Of a stretch of DNA of 64,000 bases, positions 12,686-23,845 are shown in pieces. The stretch is from Loripinus fragilis (taxonomy: Eukaryota; Mollusca; Bivalvia; Lucinida; Lucinidae), in the NCBI GenBank assembly GCA_964019695.1, contig OZ026531.1, positions 9,309,701 to 9,373,700 of the forward strand, given 5' to 3'. The stretch's first letter is position 1. Every line of letters begins with the position of its first letter. Made by a program: the position numbers and the translations under genes. The notes below the pieces were generated by a model. It was given only the letters and a program-made list of their open reading frames with translations. It was not told the origin of the DNA and ran no database searches.

Positions 12686-13078
12686 TTATATCTCTTTTTT
12701 TAACGGGAAAATACCAGTTTCCCCATAGACAATATAGTTTGGAGTACTTCTTTTTACCTTTAAGACACGTTTTATAAAATTTAACTGAACTCTTTCTAAG
12801 ACATCTATGTTTCCAAATCCCCATATTTCACACCCATATAACAAGATAGGTTTTACTAGTTTTTCAAATAATTCTAATTGCAAATCAATTGGTAAGTGCA
12901 AGTTTCTGGCCTTGGCGAGAAGGCTATATGCAGCTTTTGTACCTTGTTCTGCTATATGTTTTTAGTGGTGAATAATGAATTGTTTTTTCTGAATAATATT
13001 CCAAGATACTTGTACTCGGACACAGTTTCTAAAGCAGTATTGTCTAGAAATGGCTATTTCTCCAAGAGCTCGATATAA
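12686..13078 (-). pseudogene. LINE reverse-transcriptase C-terminal fragment
   Basis: On the minus strand the frame entering at 13078 shows the conserved post-catalytic RT segment ETVSEYKYLGILF. A one-base frameshift near 12961 precedes AEQGTKAAYSLLAKARN, then LPIDLQLELFEKLVKPILLY, then GCEIWGF and VQLNFIKRVLKVKRST. This is the thumb/connection region of non-LTR RTs (the Y-L-G and I-L-L-Y-G-(C/A)E-(I/V)-W motifs). The fragment stops before the C-terminal Cys/His motif. No poly-A or microsatellite tail is visible on its left side. Dead copy. Confidence 0.85.
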
Positions 13079-13098
13079 TTGTCTCAAGGTAATTACAA

Positions 13099-13101
13099 AG
13101 A

Positions 13102-13140
<39 letters not shown>
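13099..13140. repeat. (GA)n microsatellite
   Basis: About twenty AG dinucleotides with one AC interruption, at the edge of the LINE fragment. Confidence 0.97.
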
Positions 13141-13195
13141 TTGGGCAAAGAATCATAATTCATGAACATATTTGCTTTGGCGATGTGGTGCTATT

Positions 13196-13264
13196 ATGAA
13201 AATATTTGCTGTGGTGATGTTGTGCTCTATAAGAGCACCACATCACCACAGCAAATATTTTCAT
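13196..13264. repeat. 33-bp-arm perfect-class hairpin
   Basis: The left arm (13196-13228) and right arm (13232-13264) are reverse complements with a single mismatch and a 3-base gap, centred on ATAA. A partial third copy of the arm (ATATTTGCTTTGGCGATGTG) lies just upstream at about 13169-13188. Near identity of the arms suggests recent formation or continuing correction. Confidence 0.9.
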
Positions 13265-13599
13265 GAGTAAATAAGCATAGTGTTCCGATCAAGCTATTTC
13301 TTCTTCTTTTTTAAAGTTCAAACTTATCAAGAAGTACGTTTACAGCAGGTCCCAAATCTTCCAGGTTGAAATATAGGTACATTAGTGCAAAGTTGGGGTC
13401 ACTTTTGCACTAATCCATGACGGAACCCCAATGTGCATCTTTCAGCAGTCAGCAAATAGATCGAAATATCACCTGTAATTAAACAGCATTAATTTGAGCC
13501 AGCTGCAATTTATCCAGTCAAAATGCTATCATTGTCCTCAATATGCCAGCTCACGAGAATGGCTGGCGGGTGTTATAGACACATACTTATTAGCCTTCG

Positions 13600-13730
13600 C
13601 ATGCATATAGTCTCGCCCATCCTCGTTTACCCAGGGGTGGAGCATTCCGTTTCACTCCTTTCATCACTTCTTTCATGACGAATGCTGTATAACGGAATGG
13701 GTTACGCCTGGGTTACCGAGGATGAGTCTC
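13600..13730. repeat. Fold-back element with nested paired blocks
   Basis: The blocks AGTCTCGCCCATCCTCG, TTTACCCAGG and CATTCCGTT on the left pair in order with AACGGAATG, CCTGGGTTACC and CGAGGATGAGTCTCGCC on the right. Non-coding MITE-like hairpin of about 130 bp that abuts family D. Confidence 0.8.
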
Positions 13731-13734
13731 GCCT

Positions 13735-13990
13735 GGCTCGCATACACATTAGGTCTCACGTCAAAAATATTTTCTTATTTCTCAACCAAATAATATGCTG
13801 TGGGTATTCAAACTAACCGGTAAAGAACTGGTTCTTTTGAGCACCCAAAATATATGTTAAGATTGATGGGTAAGAAAATATTTACAATTTTACGCTCAAA
13901 ACTGTTGTTTATCTAAACATGTGTTACAAGTATGGTAGTAATTTTATTTGGAAAGTCTGTTATTTTGAGGTTAGGTGTTTCATGTTAGTA
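13735..13990 (+). repeat. Dispersed repeat family D, copy 2
   Basis: Plus-strand copy of the repeat at 3620-3840, sharing CCTGGCTCGCAT, TTATTTCTCAACCAAA, GGGTAAGAAAATATTTAC and TTTTACGCTCAAAA. Non-coding. Confidence 0.65.
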
Positions 13991-14391
13991 TTCCAAATTG
14001 CATGGTATGCAATGAAACTTCAAATCAAATATTAATCTTGAAAAATTGTAAAACTGAGCTTCCTTCTTTCATACGTATTCTAAGAAAGGTGTCATGGGTC
14101 AGGTGAAGTGTTTGTTTGTATCGATTCCTGATCTTTGCATTCTTCCTTTGGCTCCGTTCCAACGTGAATCATCAGACTATTTTACAGCGCAGAAATATGG
14201 AGTACCAGGCCGGTATGCTTGATAACACAATTGTGGTCATGTTGTGATGGCGATTTAGCAGACAATCTAAACATCAAAAGGGTCACTCTGTAAGGGCGCA
14301 TTTCAATGGGGCTGATTTTTAAATTGTGAAAGTATACAATGGGGCTAAGGAAAAAGGTATCTTACCTGTGCATTTATAAGTTGTTCACACC

Positions 14392-14977
14392 TATTATAAT
14401 GATATACTGAGAGAAAAAAGTTTAGCAATTATTCATAATGGGGTTTCCCATAGGCAATCTTTGAAGCATTAGATCTTTTTAATTGGCAGGTTCGCAAACC
14501 TGTCAGTTGTTTGAAAATGACCTATTGGCTACCCGTAGGTGGTCAAAAGAAACAAAACCCTACTTCATAGTGAGGATTTGATCTGCTGAGCATTTTAATT
14601 TCAAACGTTAATCAATTGTAAGGGAGGTTTATTTGGAAAAATACGATTATCAACTAAAAACTGTACAAACAGGGTTAACATAACATTCAGTTTTAAACCG
14701 TTTTTCACTTTCTTGCTTATGGATCTAAACATTTCACAGAAAAAGGAAACTTTTAGTTAAAAACTATTCGCACTATTGCCAGATAAGCTGATTTAGCAAG
14801 GGGCATAAATCAGACTTTACATTATGTGAAATGTCAACCTGTTAATATAATCTTAATCGTGAACGTTTTTCAGCATATATTTTTGACACTATATAATTAA
14901 AAGTCCTATTTCTTCTAAACTGTGAATCCTCAAAGTGTATTGCTAAACTTTTTTCCCTCAGTATATAATAATATAGA
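14392..14977. repeat. ~40-bp inverted repeats spaced by ~500 bp
   Basis: ATACTGAGAGAAAAAAGTTT followed by AGCAATTATTCA at about 14402-14434 is inverted at about 14930-14965, which carries ATTGCTAAAC and TTTTTTCCCTCAGTATAT. The enclosed sequence has no ORF. Possibly the arms of an eroded DNA transposon; outer ends and target duplication are not resolved. Confidence 0.55.
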
Positions 14978-15185
14978 CAACCAAGGCTATTTGAATAATT
15001 TCAATCTTGACCAAAAACTTTCATCAGTGGGTTGGTGTCTGATGTTTGTCGTTGGCAGGGCCCACCGTGACTCACATATTTTTCTTTTGTTTCCTGGTCC
15101 TATGACTTGTTTTTCGGTGTGTCTTAAGATGAGAGTTAATGGAAAGAGCAACTACTATCGAACATCCTAGCACCATTTCCTTGCT

Positions 15186-15358
15186 AGAGGTGACTTTTGT
15201 CGCCTGCTGAAAACCTTTGCAAACGGTTTGTACCCAGATGAGGACCGACAGTACGACGGTCCTGATCTGGATCCAAACCGTTTGACTCTCTGATAGTGTT
15301 CCTGAAAGAATTTTTTGAAAAAGTTAATTTTGAAAAAAGTCAGCAGACGACAACAAAA
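15186..15358. repeat. MITE family A, copy 3
   Basis: GACTTTTGTCGCCTGCTG at the left and AAAGTCAGCAGACGACAAC at the right, with internal pairing blocks GCAAACGGTTTG, GAGGACCGAC, the inverted ACGGTCCTGATCTGGAT and AAACCGTTTG. It matches the copies at 61 and 53650 in order and spacing. Confidence 0.8.
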
Positions 15359-16159
15359 GCATAAAATACCCAGAATGCAAAGAATAACACAGTCAGAAGC
15401 ATCAGGAATCATATACGTATCAATACGTTTTTGAAAAAAATCAGAGGGAAAATATCCAAAATGTATAAATTCCATCAAAGTGGCAACTTATTCTTTGGAG
15501 ATAGGTATTAAAAAGATTATGGTTCTGCAAGCAAATATATTGCTCTATCACGTGTAAGTCAGCAGGACTTATAGGAGCTTATTAACTCTTTACCTACTAG
15601 TGTCGTCTGCTGATAACCTTACCAGTAAAAAAGCGACCTGAGAAACCTACAACTTTATGATTTTCCAGTTGGGTAGGGGAGGACCCCTCTAGATCCGCGC
15701 ATGCAACCTACATGTAGCTTGAATAGCAGGTCCACGTACAAATATTGTGCCTATAAACCTTGAAAGCGCCCGCAAATGCATCTGAAATTGTTGTCTGCTT
15801 TAGTCGTCTGCTGCATATACTTGTTAACATTATTAGCCAAAATGAAAGAAATAACAAACTGGGTGGACCCAGATAAAACCCTAATAAGACTGCTCCTACA
15901 GGCTGTTTGACCAAGAGGTTTCCAAGTGTCTGTGATTCATGAAAATACAGTCCTGTATGGCGTATATGCTCCCATACAGGATACACGTATTTGAGAATAG
16001 GCAAAAAGAAGACCTGGTATATCTACATCTATATGTTGTACACACTTGCATTTGAGTCCCAAACAAAAATTAGTAGCGTCATATCATCGTAGCCAACAAA
16101 AAAAACCATTCATACAAAATAGTGCTCGTTCCTATAGTATAAATAGAACTTTCGCGGTT

Positions 16160-16670
16160 ATATTGACCCCACCGACTGTCGGTGATGCGTATTGGTCGAT
16201 AGTCGGCCGACAGTCGGCCGATTTTGGTGTGCGATTTTAGCTGTTTTAGAGTCAGCCGACTAATAAATATATAGCTAGCCAGTTATATTTTTTTCTCGAT
16301 TGGCCGACTGCTTTGGGGATTTGGCAATCGGTTTAGACGCCCGACAGTCGGCCGACTACATATTTAAAATAAGTCACTCAAACGTGATCGACTGTCGGCC
16401 GATCATCGAGTGACGGCAGATAATCTTTATTATCGACCGATAGTCGGCAGACAGTCGCCCGATTGTTGTCCCTTATATGCCACGCCCCATATTTTTTATT
16501 CCATTCTTGTATAACTTATTTTGAACTTTCTGCTTTCTCTAAATGTTTTCTTATTTAGACGGAAAGCGACTAAATACAAACTGTCAATTCCACCACTATA
16601 TACAAAACGCGCCAAAAAGTCGTATTATAGTTTGATCAGTCGGTGGACAGTCGGTCGATTGTCAGCCGTC
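16160..16670. repeat. Cluster of GTCGGCCGAC-type palindromic words
   Basis: Over ~500 bp the words ACAGTCGGCCGA, CGACTGTCGG(C/T), AGTCGGCCGAC and degraded versions recur about a dozen times (for example near 16166, 16201-16219, 16345, 16390, 16445 and 16645). Spacing is irregular and the intervening DNA is AT-rich. It is not a regular tandem array and has no ORF. The origin is not identified. Confidence 0.75.
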
Positions 16671-16679
16671 GAACGGCCC

Positions 16680-17100
16680 GCATGACAGCGTGGCTCGACT
16701 GCAACCTTTTAACTGAGAGAAGGGTGACATCCATAGTTTATGTATGTATAAATATCGTACAGTTGAAACATATTTTATTGTCAACAAACATACATGACAA
16801 ATAGAGGTCCGATGTCGTGTAATGAAAGCTAACCCTACAAGGTACATATGTATCTACTATATGGTGCAAGTATGAATGCTTTCTGATAAGTGGGCTGCTA
16901 GAAAACGTTAACGGAAAAATCCTATCTTTTGGATATGTATCAGATTTTGACCCTTAGCCCAACTCCCGGCACGGGCCCTGTGGTCCGATATTTAGGAATG
17001 AAAGCTAACCCTACATGGTACCTATGGTGCAATTATATAACGCCGTGTGACGGGAACGGAAAAGACCGGGAACGCTGACTACAATATAGTAGCGCTTGTG
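16680..17100 (+). repeat. Degenerate ~176-bp duplication in otherwise featureless DNA
   Basis: GGTCCGAT, then AATGAAAGCTAACCCTACA(A/T)GGTAC and GGTGCAA, occurs near 16806 and again near 16982. Nothing else is recognisable here. Confidence 0.5.
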
Positions 17101-17405
17101 CACTTCGTGCAGTTGAGCTATCATGTATCAAGCACCCGCCACCTTCCCTCCCAACCACCCCCTCCACATACATACACAAGACCAACAATAATCAATAGAC
17201 TGGCCAGGAGCCGCAGTCTTAGATAAACTTTACTGGCCAAATCTTCGCCTTTGATTGTGCTGTACAAAGTAAAAACACAAAAATGCTTAGTTTTTTTCAA
17301 CCTATCGAATGTATCATCACAGAATAGAATCAAATCATTCAACAGACTTTGATGAAAATGGTTCACAACACTTTCTATGCAAGTGACTCCTTAAAATGTT
17401 CCTTG

Positions 17406-17516
17406 GCAAACAGTGAAGACCCAGATGAAATGCCGCTTTATGCCAGATGAAATGCCGCAGATGAAATGCCGCTTTATGCGGCATTTCATCAGGGTCTACA
17501 CTGTTTGCTGCAATGT
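17406..17516. repeat. Fold-back element, family B-like, with internal duplication
   Basis: GGCAAACAGTGAAGACCC at the left is inverted as GGGTCTACACTGTTTGC at the right. The core ATGAAATGCCGCTTTATG is present twice on the left arm and once inverted (GCGGCATTTCATC). Confidence 0.8.
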
Positions 17517-17519
17517 AAG

Positions 17520-18220
17520 ACAAAACAATCTTCAGCGAAACAAATACACTTTTAATGTGGAAATTATAACTTGTGGACCCTCAATATTTATATAATGGAC
17601 CATCCCAAGTTTAGTGCATCAAAACAAAAGGAAGAATCCATTAGGACATGAAAGTAAAACTTAGATTTCAATCATAAAACCTCCATATGCGCTTTCGTAG
17701 TTTCTGTGAACTTATTTTAGTCTCCATCATGCATTCCCCACTTTTTGTCCTAAGTTGAAGGGATCTGCTTGCAATCTTCAGTCAATAATTATAGGCAACA
17801 AATCAGTGTCGACACTTTATGTGTAAAATGCAATTAGATTTGCTTTTATTCAAATTGCATATTTCAATCGATTATAATAGTTATAATAGTTTATTGCTTT
17901 ATATAACCCTTTGATCATCTCCTTGATGCACGTTTCACACACCCTGTGCTATTATCACTGTAAAAAGTGTAACTTTATACCAAAATTGGCGGCAGCTAGA
18001 CTGCAACTGGTATTTATGAAATCTTTCCACCTCTTTAACAGCTATGTTATGTTCGATTGTATTGATCCGGAGAATAGCTTCAACAATAGCAGGCAGAAAT
18101 GTTTAACATTTATAACCGAAGACATGTTGGCATAGGGAAAAGGGTGTCAGGTCAATATCTGGTTATTTTCTATGAACATGTTTGACATGACAGCACCCAA
18201 GGGGAGGCCGAAGAGGTATT
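17520..18220. other. No recognisable gene
   Basis: A 74-codon frame at 17911 has no domain features. No repeat structure was seen. Confidence 0.45.
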
Positions 18221-18224
18221 ATGA

Positions 18225-19355
18225 TTATACCCGCTTTTTTCTTTAGAAAAAAAGGGTATATTAATTTCGTACCAAAGTCGGTCCGTCGTCCGTCTGTCCG
18301 TCTGTCTGTGCGTCCGTGCGTCTGTGCGTCCGTGCGTCCGTCACGTTTCTTGTAAATGTATTTCCTTCTAAACCGTTAGACGTAGTAACTTCAAACTTTG
18401 TAGCTGAATAGGTCACATGATGTAGAGGGTACTGGGCAACATTTCGTGTGACCTTGACCCCAAGGTCAAGGTCAAAGGTCAAATAATGAATTTTCTTGTA
18501 AATGCATCTCCTTCTAAACCGTTAGACGTAGTAACTTCAAACTTTATTGCTGAATAGGTCACAGGATAGAGAGGGTACTGGGCAACATTTTGTGTGACCC
18601 TGACCCCAAGGTCAAGGTCAAAGGTCAAATAATGTATTTTCTTGTAAATGTATCTCCTCCTAAACCGTTAGACGTAGCATCTTCAAACTTTGTAGCTGAA
18701 TAGGTCACATAATGTAGAGGGTACTGGGCAACATTCAATGTGATTTTGACCCAAAGGTCAAATAATGCATTTTCTTGTAAATATACAAGGATACAAGGTC
18801 AAGGTCAAATAATGTATTTTCTTGTAATTGTATCTTCTCCTTAATCTTGAGTTGTAGCGACATCAATCTTTGCTAATGCAAAGGTCATGATGTTGAGAGT
18901 ACTGGGCAACATTTTGTGTGACCTTGACCACCTTGACCTTGGGGTCAAGGTCAAATAATATATTTTCTTGTAAATGCATCTCCTTAACCATTGACCGTAG
19001 CAACTTCAAACTTTGTAGGCACATAGGGCACATGATGTAGAGGGCAATGCTTTGTGTGACCTTGACCCAAGGTCAAGGTCAAATCAAATATTTCTTGTAA
19101 ATGCATATTCTCCTTAACCGTTGGACATAGCAACTTCAAACTTTGCAGGTGCATAGGTCATATGATGTAGCGGATACTGGGCAACATTTCGTGTTTCTCC
19201 TTGACCTAAGGTCAAGGTCAAAGGTGAAATAATGTACTTTCTTGTAAATGCATCTCCTCCTAAATCATTGGACGTAACAACTTCAAACTTTGCAGATGCT
19301 TTGGCTAGATCAAAAGCGGGTATTTGCGATGGTGTACCATCGACTGAAGTCTAGT
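18225..19355 (+). mobile_element. Helitron-like non-autonomous element with ~130-165-bp tandem core
   Basis: The left end ATACCCGCTTTTTT is inverted near the right end as AAAAGCGGGTAT (19312-19323). It is followed by a terminal hairpin CGATGGTGTACCATCG and ACTGAAGTCTAG. Between them are a CCGTCTGTCCGTCTGTC tract and at least six degenerate units. Each unit begins TTCTTGTAAATG and runs through CTTCAAACTTTG, GGTCACATGATGTAGAGGG and ACTGGGCAACATT into AAGGTCAAGGTCAAAGGTCA. Subterminal inverted repeats, a 3' hairpin and an internal minisatellite are the layout of Helentron-derived and pearl/DTE-type elements in bivalves. No transposase or helicase is encoded. Assignment is by structure only. Confidence 0.75.
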
Positions 19356-19584
19356 TTTCTATTATTTACAGCGTTGGCCAATTTTTTTCGGTTGAAAATT
19401 TTGAATTTCGAAATACTTTTTTAGGGTTTCAAAAATTTGATTTTGGTTGGGGGTCACGATTTTAGGGTCAAGATACAGAAAGGGCATACTGTATGGGGCT
19501 TGCTAAAATTTCAAATATTTACTTAGGTATGCCAGATATGCCTGATAATTTTTTGAGGGGGGGTGGTAAACAGTAGATGCTGGG

Positions 19585-19655
19585 GCCGAGACTTAGAACG
19601 CACACACACATACGCACGCACGCACACACGCACACACGCACACACACACACTTGG
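19585..19655. repeat. (CA)n microsatellite with CG interruptions
   Basis: ACACACACATACGCACGCACGCACACACGCACAC-type run. Confidence 0.95.
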
Positions 19656-19689
19656 TGACAGTGCATTAAGTTTATGTGCTCAAGAATTC

Positions 19690-20700
19690 TTTTTCAAGAT
19701 ATCACAGCTACTTCTAAGAACCATCAACTGACAGCAATGTGCACAAACCGTGATGAGCATTTCACTAACTGACCACAGACGGACTGACAGATGGACGGAC
19801 GGACTCACATAGTTATTATAGTGTATACCCAAGGGTAGTGCAAGACTCACATAGTGATAAAAGTGCAGACCCAAGGGTCGTGCAATATAATGCAGACCCA
19901 GGGGTCGTACACTTTTAAACTGATGAGCACAGGTAAAGGAGATATTTGTAAATTGCTCTAATATATTATTCAATATATGGTGGCCAAGTGATCTTGTAGG
20001 TGTACATGTACTTGTAATCCAGCAGCCTGGCGCACAGTGGTTCGTATGCAGGCGCGACCTTTTTTTCTTCTTTAGTTTGTCATTTTCCCGACCAACTTCA
20101 AACATTGTATAAGTATGCAAAATTTGACCAAAATATATGGAGTGGAAGAGTTATGAGCATTTCACTAAAATACTTCGACTGGTCAAAATGATGCTCGACA
20201 AAGCCTCGTCACCATTTTGCAAACCGGTGGATGGAAAATACTAAAATAAATAAGTATGCAAAATTTGATCCAAATATACCATGCGGTTCAAAGAGCTATG
20301 AGCATTTTCACTTGATGACCACAACAGGCTGAATTGATGCTCAGCAAACCCGCGTCAATCAAAAAAGGTTGTTACACATGCCAGTGGTTAGATAATGCTG
20401 ACATGAATTTGCATGAAAAAATTGATCAAAATATACCATGTGGTTCGAAGAAACTGTTAATGTTGCATAGTCATGCTAAAGCAAGCCGCCTTATTTTGCT
20501 TTCGATATTTTACGTTCGCAAGAAATTGCACGACCCTTGAGTCTGCACTATAGTCACTATAAGAGTCAGTTAGTCCGTCCGTTAGCAGTTAGTGAAAATG
20601 CTCATAAACTCTTGAACCATATGGTATATTTTGATCAAATTTTGCATACAAATTCATGTCAACAGTATCTAACCACTGCCATCTGTAACGGCCTTATTGT
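19690..20700. mobile_element. Cluster of Helitron-like ends (CAGACCCAAGGGTCGTGCA family)
   Basis: The near-palindrome CAGACCCAAGGGTCGTGC occurs at about 19868, as a variant at 19897, and inverted at about 20527 (GCACGACCCTTGAGTCTGC). Around it are GGACGGACGGACTCACATAG, its inverse AGTCAGTTAGTCCGTCCG, and blocks such as CATGCCAGTGGTTAGATAAT and TTGATCAAAATATACCATG in both orientations. The same end with the same flank recurs at 42430-42600. A 3'-terminal hairpin next to a GTCCGTCC-like tract matches the plan of the element at 18225. Copy boundaries are not resolved; at least two partial copies in opposite orientation. Non-coding. Confidence 0.55.
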
Positions 20701-20727
20701 AACCACACTACGGGATGGATAGTACAA

Positions 20728-20942
20728 CATCGCTCCCGCAAATGTAATACTTCGAGTGGATGTACAACAAGTATAAGGAAAGCTGAATAACTGGTGTTGA
20801 TTCACAGACAACTCGACCTATAGATAAAGTTGACATATTGACGTGGTGAATCGTTGACATACTTGACATAGTCGGATGATCGCCGACGAATGGATGAAGC
20901 TGTCGGGTGACCCTGGCGAAAAGTATTACATTTGCGGGAGTG
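20728..20942. mobile_element. MITE with 24-bp TIRs, first of an adjacent pair
   Basis: ATCGCTCCCGCAAATGTAAT at the left end and its inverse ATTACATTTGCGGGAGTGAT at the right. The interior contains TGGTGTTGATTCACAGAC, CTCGACCTATAGAT and TCGGATGATCGCCGACG. No ORF of substance; frames reading through it are shadows. Confidence 0.8.
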
Positions 20943-20955
20943 ATAGTAAACCATC

Positions 20956-21133
20956 GATCCCGCAAATGTAATACTTCGATTATTATCCAACAAGCATGAG
21001 GAAAGCTGACTAACTGGTGTTGATTCACAGACAACTCGACCTATAGATGAAGTTGACATACTCGTCGGATGATCGCCGACGGATGGATGAAGCCGTCGGG
21101 TGACCCCCACGAAAAGTATTACGTTTGCGGGAG
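20956..21133. mobile_element. MITE with 24-bp TIRs, second of an adjacent pair
   Basis: Same family and orientation as 20728-20942, with the same interior blocks, separated from it by only 13 bases. It lacks about 37 bp present in the first copy between the AAGTTGACATA and GATGATCGCCGACG blocks. The direct pair suggests tandem insertion or unequal exchange. Confidence 0.8.
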
Positions 21134-21139
21134 CGATGG

Positions 21140-22900
21140 CGTTTCAGGGCGATAGCAAGAAGTTTTGATAAGTCGAAAAACTCATGATTTTGTTACAAAA
21201 TCTGAATATCACATGTATTTTTATTTTTTTATTTAAATATTCATGCAGAGTTTGACAACAGATACAGATAAAGATTTTTTATGCTAAAAAGAATTTCTTC
21301 ACGGTAGTTTGAAAACTGTTTCAGCAAAAATATTGGTGGTGCTTATCGTTTAATGCCGTGTACAGACTGGTCACGCATTTTTTCATTGACCAAAATAGAT
21401 TCTTATCAGATTTTTCATATATTTTTTTGCAATACTTAATTACATGTTTTTGATAGTAGTAAGATAGGCGTTAACAATTTAGAAAGTTCTGTTCTGTCGT
21501 AGAAGAACTAGAATTTTCAATAAATCTGGTTTATAGGGTTTTATGGAGTTTAGGTAGCTAGAATAACGTATGAAGCTAGTCTTGATTTTCTTCAGCCTTG
21601 ACACTAATATTAAGAGCTGTTTGACAACCATGCCCATCAACCAGATCCTCCCCCCCCCCCCCCCCCCATTTAAGGAAGCCTGCAGTTTATAGGCATTAGT
21701 GCCAATAAAGTCCTGTTTTCTAATATCACAATAATACAATTGTCAAACAACTACAACATTGTTTGCAGCTTAATCTGGGAGAACCAAAACATATTTCGTA
21801 TGCAAGTCCTGGATGCTGCCCATAAGGTAACAAAAGGAAGATTTATGTTTCAGGGCGGGGGGAGGGCAAAAGAATTTAGTATTATATGAGTAGAATGAAA
21901 TACGAGTTTTTATGATTTTTGAGATGTTAATCTTCCATTCCTTCAAGGCATCAGGTTCAATATTTTCTCGTTCACACCAACGATAAATGAAGTTATTTAA
22001 TAAGGCAGCAATCTTCCTATGATATTAAGGGGAATCAATATGGGAAAGAAATTAATATTTAGGGCCTTAAGAAATAATATTTCGAACTATAGAATCAGGA
22101 ATGACATTTAGATTACCCATATTAACATGCCTTGTAGGGGATATGAATCAATTGAATTTTGACGGACAATTTAAGAAGTTTGAGTATTGAAGTCTAATCC
22201 ATATCGATAATGATTGTATTAAAGTTGAATAAATATTGGTTAATTGGTTAATTGAATTAATATATAATGCTGGGGCAACCATCTTGTAATTCTCTAAATG
22301 GAATATCCTCCCAAACCATATGTTGTATTAAAATAAACTTATGAAATTTCCGGATCATTCTTACTTACTATTTTTGACTGGAGGTATCAGAGCAACACAG
22401 AGATTCAGAGTTGCTGTATTTTTCTGTTTTGATTTCAAAGGTGACGGTCATTGCAGTATATTTGAAATACTTAAAACACCATCTTATCCAGAGCCATATG
22501 TCAGATTGAACTAAGACTTGGTGGAAGACATCAGAGCACCATGCAAACTCAGAATAACATGGTTCCGTTTGAACATCCAGGATGGCAGTCATTTTGAAAT
22601 TGAACTATGTGTTAATGGATCTGTGCCTTCTTCCTTACTTAAACTCAACTAAAACTTGGTATTCATCGTGGCAGCATCAAGTGTCAGAATCGGCCTCATC
22701 AAGGTGAGCGATTCTGGCGTATGAAAACTTTTTTTTTACAGATGTCTTGTGTTGTTCTGCATCTTTCAATCGTTTTATATGTGTGTTTTGGTGTTTACTG
22801 AGAGGATGAACCGTTTTAGTAGCTCTGATTTTGTTACTCTGCATTGCACATTTCGGTGCTAAATAAACACTTCAGCATGTATGATATACATGTATATGAC
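21140..22900. other. No recognisable gene
   Basis: AT-rich with a homopolymer C run at about 21649-21667. No domain-bearing frames or clear repeats were seen. Confidence 0.5.
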
Positions 22901-22902
22901 GG

Positions 22903-23048
22903 TGTAGGGATATCGTAAACCGAAAGCGGTATGCTTTTGATGTTACGTTATTACATAAGCTTCCTTAGTTACGCTGTTAATGCCTTATGTTACGTTGCAT
23001 TACATGTAGTGAACCTGAGGGCTTGGTTGTGATTCACTGCTCATTTCA
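22903..23048 (+). repeat. Left (5') LTR of Ty3/gypsy element 1
   Basis: 146 bp starting TGTAGGGATATC and ending GCTCATTTCA. Aligns end to end with 30293-30436, sharing blocks such as AGCGGTATGCTT, TTCCTTAGTTACGCTGTT and TTACGTTGCATT, but about 15% of positions differ. It is followed immediately by a primer-binding-site-like TTGGCGACAAGG. No obvious flanking target duplication. Confidence 0.85.
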
Positions 23049-23064
23049 TTGGCGACAAGGATAG
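23049..23064 (+). promoter_or_regulatory. tRNA primer-binding site of gypsy element 1
   Basis: TTGGCGACAAGGATAG directly follows the LTR. A TGG start pairs with the CCA end of a tRNA; the donor tRNA is not identified. Confidence 0.65.
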
Positions 23065-23589
23065 ACAGATATTATATGACCTCCTACGGAATAGAATGGA
23101 TTCAAATGAGAAAGTTGCTGTGGCAACAGAGACCAGAAATCTTCGTACTTTACGGTTTAGACCATCTGGGGACCAGCTGTCAACGGGTAAAGCATTGGAG
23201 GATTGACTAGAAAGTATCCAGAGGGAATTTCCATATTTTAGAATCACCAGCGCATTGGATCAGAAAGATGCTTTAATCATTTACAGAGGACAGGAAATTG
23301 CGAGATCGAAGGAAAGTTTACCTGATTCGAAGGCTTCAAAAAAACAATTTGATGTATATCAATAGCTACGTAATAAGCTGACTGAATACTTCATTTCAAA
23401 GAAAAACAATCAAAATTCAAGGTTTATGTTTCTTAAAATGCGCCCAAAAATGGGGGAAAACACTGTGGAGTACGCTACATGACTGAGAGAAAAATCAAAA
23501 GACTGTAAACTTGATATTAATTGTGATGAAAGGATTCTTGAGCACTTAATTTAGACAATCGAATGTAGCAGGTTGATTCAAAAATAGTA

Positions 23590-23845
23590 AGTGAGTATGA
23601 TCAGGAAATACCACAATCACAAACTGCAGACAACCATGTGGCACCGCGAGGAAGAGCCGCTCAACCATCACGAGACACCAGGAAGACAAATTAAGCAAAG
23701 CAATCAGCTCTCTCTTCCCCATCAAGATGATTGCAATACTAGAATGGACATAAAGTAACGTACAACAAAACATAGAGCAATTACAGACTCCCACAATGGG
23801 AGTAACAATAAACAAAAAGTCAACAACAACAGAACCACCGCCTTA
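23590..23845 (-). repeat. 690-bp dispersed repeat, partial copy inside gypsy 1 gag
   Basis: The minus strand matches the plus strand of 31690-31975 (CATCTTGATGGGGAAGAGAG, GGCTCTTCCTCGCGGTGCC, CTCCCATTGTGGGAGTCTG). It interrupts gag between the capsid-like region and the zinc knuckles. Confidence 0.8.

Noticed and set aside
20708..21110. Two overlapping ~105-codon minus frames containing a repeated block
   Set aside because: They lie wholly in the paired 24-bp-TIR MITEs; the protein repeat mirrors the DNA duplication.
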